Shown here piece after piece: positions 8,419 through 11,182 of a DNA stretch of 11,182 nt. The notes under the pieces are model-generated. The model did not search any database, was not told the origin of the DNA, and was given only the letters and a program-made list of their open reading frames with translations. Source of the DNA: Phoronis ovalis (Eukaryota; Phoronida; Phoronidae); NCBI GenBank assembly GCA_028565635.1, contig JAOXYB010055589.1, positions 1-11,182 on the forward strand, written 5' to 3'. Every line of letters starts with the position of its first letter. Position 1 is the stretch's first letter. A program made the translations under genes and the position numbers.

Positions 8419-8531
8419 AAAAAAAATGACTTTTACATATATTTTTGATGAAATTTAGGATATATCTAAAACTCTACTCACAGTGCAATTACATATGTTC
8501 TCGATTTTGTTGTTTAAATTTGTTATTCAAG

Positions 8532-8801
8532 CTACTGCTTCAACTAGGTTGCCAACTCCAACAACAAATGTTGAATTTATACTTACAGCAATAAAGGCAC
8601 CAGAAAAACCATCCACTGCATTGCCGCTTATGATAGCACAGTCAACAACTCAGATGGCATCAACTCATTTTGCAACACAGGCAAAGGATATTGATACTTC
8701 CGATGTCAAACCTGTAACAGAAGTAGATACACAATCAACAAGCTTTGTTTCAACCATTGTTGATGATTTTCTAGATAAAAACAATGCATCACATGAGGCA
8801 G
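8532..8801 (+). CDS. Exon 4B: Thr/Ser-rich extracellular stalk
   Basis: This 270-base exon is phase 1 at both ends (acceptor TTATTCAAG, donor GTAATA at 8802) and encodes 90 residues with no globular signature. About 25 of its residues are Thr or Ser, with Pro and Ala (PTPTT, KPSTALP, QSTTQMAST, DTQSTS), as in O-glycosylated mucin-like stalks that hold receptor domains away from the membrane. The membrane-proximal end turns acidic (IVDDFLDKNNASHE) and has one N-glycosylation sequon (NAS). The split codon is CCT (Pro) when joined to CUB 2 and GTT (Val) when joined to the transmembrane exon. Being symmetric, it can be skipped without losing frame. The open frame continues a few codons upstream, but that part is intron by splice logic. 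Confidence 0.75.
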
Positions 8802-9233
8802 GTAATACAGAGTTACAATTATGTTTAAGTAATACAATTTTATGGTTGTGAGAGAGTGAAAGTAGTCACAAACATGTGTATGAAGAAGCAAATGTACTTA
8901 CTGAGCAACACTTAATTTTCCAAAGTGATTATTGAAAAAATAGTAAGCAGTGACTTTGTTGCTTGGGGATAATCCATGTATTCGGCTATACTGTATATAT
9001 GGGGCCACAGGGGGGGGTATCACGAGGAGCGAGCATTTGGTCTGTTAAGTGCGAGCAGCGATTTTTTAAATTTTTTTTTAAATTTTGCTAACTAATTTGT
9101 TTTGTCGTCTTTTTTTTGCAACCATTTTCTTTTTTTTTTAATAGTCATTTTTTCTTGTTAAGTGCGAGCAGCGAGCATTGCCAATGTTTAAGTGCGAGCA
9201 TTGTACCTTGGGGTTGTTATATTTCTGTTTCAG
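8802..9233 (+). other. Intron between stalk and transmembrane exons
   Basis: The intron runs from GTAATA to ATTTCTGTTTCAG. Its 3' half holds a cluster of GCGAGC-containing repeats (9024-9203), a run of eight G (9010-9017) and several long T runs. Retention would add 14 residues and then a stop at 8849-8851. Confidence 0.7.
9024..9203 (+). repeat. Dispersed short repeats with core TTAAGTGCGAGCA
   Basis: Three copies of TTAAGTGCGAGCA lie at 9045, 9158 and 9188. The first continues as GCG, the second as GCGAGCATTG and the third as TTG. A related GAGCGAGCATTTGG is at 9027-9040. The GC-rich core stands out in AT-rich DNA, and the last copy ends 30 bases before the acceptor of the transmembrane exon. 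They could be splicing-factor or transcription-factor sites, or a decayed minisatellite. Confidence 0.8.
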
Positions 9234-9324
9234 TTGATCTTGGTCCAGCAATAGGTGGTGCTATTGGAGGCATTTTACTTCTGGTTCTTTTAGGAATCTC
9301 GCTGACTTTTATCTGGCGATTGTT
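9234..9324 (+). CDS. Exon 5B: transmembrane segment of isoform B
   Basis: The exon starts after TTTCTGTTTCAG in phase 1 and ends at TT followed by GTAAGT, in phase 2. It encodes VDLGP, then AIGGAIGGILLLVLLGIS and LTFIW, about 22 hydrophobic residues, then RL. The next exon supplies QSKKKWK, a basic stop-transfer signal, so the orientation is outside to inside. GGAIGG gives small-residue GxxxG spacing that often drives helix pairing, and the exon resembles the hydrophobic core of 6166-6254. If the intron is retained the frame reads Leu-Leu-stop (TAA at 9326-9328), giving a membrane form without a tail. The longer frame upstream of 9234 is repeat-rich intron. Confidence 0.85.
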
Positions 9325-10600
9325 GTAAGTATCTAAACTACTACAAGAACGGATTGTATTTTTCCCGACACTATCCATCTAGAAACACACACCTATCGAG
9401 CTGTAACATTGCTGCTAGATTACTTACATTGTGGAATAGATATTTTTGTACTGTTGACATCATACGTTCTGTGCCCGCCACATATTTGTATGTTAAATGC
9501 CTTCACAGTGGCGGTTCCTAACGGTTGACTCACTTGACTGCGATAACTTGACCTAAATAATAATTCCAATCTTAGTATTTGACTTAGATATGAATAAACT
9601 ATTTGCATGCACTTGATGGCAGCACGTACCATCAGACCCTTTAGATTCCATTATCCCCAGTTGGATACAACTCCCAGTTTTTAAAGCTTGATTTTAGATA
9701 TGCATTAAGCAGTGAAAATTAATCAAAGCAATATAGAATATTAATAAATAATTGTTCAAGTGTTGAAATGCTAATGTAAACTGCAAAAACAAGGTATTTG
9801 TTAGACCAATGAAGATAAGATTATTTTGGTTTTGGCTCAGTATGTGAAGGAGGCGGATTATATAGTGTTTGTGAATGAATTGCGAGATCACGGAGAACTA
9901 TGTCATAGTTCTTTCACAAAATACGACATGCTGGGAACGTTGGGTCTATGACTGGTGGCTCCACTAAGTGCATGCAAATGGTCTACTGTGAGGCATAATT
10001 TTATTGAGTGTCAGGTGCAAATTGTGATGCTGGTGTCTACAAATTGTTGTCACAATCACTTTCCATCAAAAAATTTACACCCTACCATCACTAAACTAGA
10101 ACGAACAAAGATAAAAGATTTCTAATCCCAGATATCGGAAAAAGTTTGGAAATTTTTTTTATTGAATGTCGAAATATGTCATTTAACAATTATTACAGAT
10201 GGGAGGCAAATTAGTGGTGTGCTGTCATATATATGAGCGCGAGAATCACGGGTCATTTTCTAATGTTTCAAATGAGTACTATATATGCACAAATTAGAGA
10301 ATCAAAACGATGTATGCCACAGAAAATTTGGATTTTTTTCCTAACAGCTAAATTATGACAGTTTACATTTACAGTGCGCTTCGACATCATTTTTCTGTTT
10401 TGATTGTTTATGCTTGCAACTTGCAGATACTATAACCTATGCCATGATAGCTTTAACAGTTAAATCTCACAATATCAAAAAAAAAAAAAAAAAATATAGA
10501 TTTTTGCACATTGGACCAAGCACTGCAGTTAAACTGTAAAATGGACAATACAAGTCAATTTTGCAACGTGTAATGTGCTATGCATTTTTGTACACCGTAG
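9325..10600 (+). other. Intron before the cytoplasmic-tail exon
   Basis: A phase-2 intron running from GTAAGT to TACACCGTAG. It contains a 9-bp inverted repeat with a one-base loop (9894-9912), a small 7-bp inverted repeat (CCGCCAC near 9475 and GTGGCGG near 9509) and a run of 18 A (10477-10494). No coding signal is supported. Confidence 0.7.
10477..10494 (+). repeat. Poly(A) run of 18
   Basis: An uninterrupted A homopolymer 106 bases before the tail-exon acceptor. No target duplication or upstream gene-like sequence points to a retroposed copy. Confidence 0.95.
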
Positions 10601-11182
10601 GCAATCTAAGAAAAAGTGGAAGTCAAGGCATGTTTGCCGAAATTGTGCTTTTAACAGTTCCTTGCTTACAAGTGCAACAGGTACAGATAATGTAGCACCT
10701 AGCAGAACTGTGCAAAGTTTGTATGAAACTATGTCATCCAGTACAAGTGAAAGTATTAACAAGCACAATAAGTACACAGAACTACAGACAGCAAGGACAG
10801 AAAACCAGAATGCACAAGGAAACCATGATTCTGAATATCAGGACACAGAGGTGCATATAACAAGCAAGGAACCCCAGAATGCATCAGAAACATTTGAAAA
10901 TCAGAACCTGAAACTGTATACAGCAATAGTAGAAAACCATGATGAATCAGAAAACTGTGATTATGAAAATCTACAGGCTGAACTATACGTAATTAGTGTA
11001 GAAAATCAGAATGCACCAAGAAATAATGATTATAAAAATCAACTAGTCAAACTGCAGACAACAATATCGCAAAATCAGCCATCATCGGGAAGCCATGAAA
11101 TTCATGAGTACGAATATCCTTGCACAACTTTAGGTAACCATGCTGGAAATAATGAATATGATTACGTGGATGTTAACAACAA
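10601..11182 (+). CDS. Exon 6B: tyrosine-rich cytoplasmic signalling tail (runs off the window)
   Basis: From the acceptor CCGTAG at 10600 one frame stays open for all 582 bases to the window end, about 194 codons, which is very unlikely by chance in AT-rich DNA. It begins with the basic QSKKKWKSRH just inside the membrane, then a CxxC (VCRNC). The rest is polar and rich in Asn, Gln, Glu and Ser, with no enzyme domain seen. There are 11 tyrosines, including YETM (codon at 10722, PI3K-SH2 type), YTEL (10773), YTAI (10917) with YENL (10962) spaced as a loose ITAM, YKNQ (11031) and YVDV (11163). YENL and YKNQ fit the Grb2 YxN rule. A degenerate ENQN repeat recurs at 10800, 10896 and 11001. The tail would be phosphorylated by tyrosine kinases and recruit SH2 proteins; this is inferred from motifs. 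The 3' end, and any domain beyond it, is not visible. Confidence 0.85.
10800..11081 (+). repeat. Degenerate internal repeat in the tail, ENQN units
   Basis: The unit starts with E-N-Q-N, encoded at 10800-10811, 10896-10907 and 11001-11012 (spacing 32 and 35 codons). A weaker ENHD lies at 10932 and QNQP at 11070. Several units carry a tyrosine about 12 residues on, as in ENQNAQGNHDSEY and ENQNAPRNNDY. DNA similarity is visible between copies, so the tail probably grew by tandem duplication. Confidence 0.7.

Larger units (their letters stand above)
6391..8531 (+). other. Region between the two 3' ends (intron of isoform B)
   Basis: In isoform B this belongs to a single intron from 4397 to 8531. 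It contains the MITE (6779-7260), a weak candidate third terminal exon (7872-8053) and a perfect palindrome (8393-8418). The acceptor at 8531 has a T-rich lead (TTTGTTATTCAAG). I searched it by eye for another signal-peptide or CUB exon and saw none. Confidence 0.6.
1689..11182 (+). other. Gene span: CUB-domain single-pass receptor with two alternative 3' ends
   Basis: I read this as one gene with a common 5' part (signal peptide, CUB 1, CUB 2) and two possible 3' parts. Coding exons: 1689-1755, 2758-3117, and 4100-4396 (or 4037-4396), then either 6166-6254 (isoform A, stop 6252-6254) or 8532-8801, 9234-9324 and 10601 onward (isoform B, open at the window edge). Phases are 1/1/1, then 1 into A; for B they are 1, 1 and 2. 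All joins keep frame. With the 4100 start, isoform A is 270 residues and the visible part of B is 555; the 4037 start adds 21. No second signal-peptide or CUB exon is visible downstream that would make the 3' half a separate gene. The splice joins are inferred. Confidence 0.6.

Noticed and set aside
8706-8891. Minus-strand 61-codon frame
   Set aside because: It is antisense to the stalk exon, whose composition and matching phases mark the plus strand as coding.
5394-9017. Two runs of eight G (5394-5401 and 9010-9017) as ends of a shared element
   Set aside because: The flanks do not align beyond the G run and neighbouring CAG, so no common repeat can be shown.
9420-9632. Minus-strand 70-codon frame
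   Set aside because: No domain is recognised and no splice support is seen; the slightly higher GC could mean an old repeat, but I found no clear termini.
9694-9891. Minus-strand 65-codon frame
   Set aside because: It is a low-complexity Ile/Leu/His-rich translation of intron sequence.
9894-9912. 9-bp inverted repeat with one-base loop
   Set aside because: The palindrome is real but short and isolated in a long intron, with no positional link to a splice site or gene.
10529-10777. Minus-strand 82-codon frame
   Set aside because: It is a shadow of the cytoplasmic-tail exon, whose plus-strand frame is open over the whole 582 bases and joins the transmembrane exon in phase.

Overview
The window is AT-rich animal genomic DNA with GT-AG introns, long non-coding stretches and microsatellites. 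It carries exons of a single-pass receptor built from CUB domains, a fold of extracellular animal proteins. The composition and CUB exons fit an invertebrate such as a sponge, cnidarian or mollusc. The sequence alone does not say which, and nothing in it looks bacterial.

Layout. Bases 1-1688 are mostly non-coding, with two weak candidates for last exons of an upstream gene (89-225 and 632-750). A plus-strand gene starts with a signal-peptide exon (1689-1755). CUB exon 1 (2758-3117) and CUB exon 2 (4100-4396, possibly from 4037) follow. The gene then has two possible 3' ends. The first is one exon at 6166-6254 that encodes a hydrophobic segment and stops at once, followed by a poly(A) signal at 6368. 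The second is a Thr/Ser-rich stalk exon (8532-8801), a transmembrane exon (9234-9324), and a long cytoplasmic-tail exon (10601 to beyond 11182) with 11 tyrosines, several in SH2-binding or ITAM-like settings. A MITE of about 482 bp with 40-bp terminal inverted repeats and a TA target duplication (6779-7260) sits between the two ends.

How it works together. Every junction matches in phase. All joins from the signal exon to the transmembrane exons are phase 1, and the join to the tail is phase 2. The donor after CUB 2 can therefore splice in frame to either 3' end. My reading is one gene that makes (A) a tailless, membrane-tethered CUB-CUB protein of about 270 or 291 residues and (B) a CUB-CUB-stalk-TM receptor with a tyrosine-rich signalling tail. 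Isoform A would be a natural decoy or ligand-only form of B. Two tandem genes remain possible, but no second signal peptide or CUB exon is visible between 6390 and 8531. Exon structures are read by eye from splice consensus, phase and protein sense; no transcript or database evidence was available.
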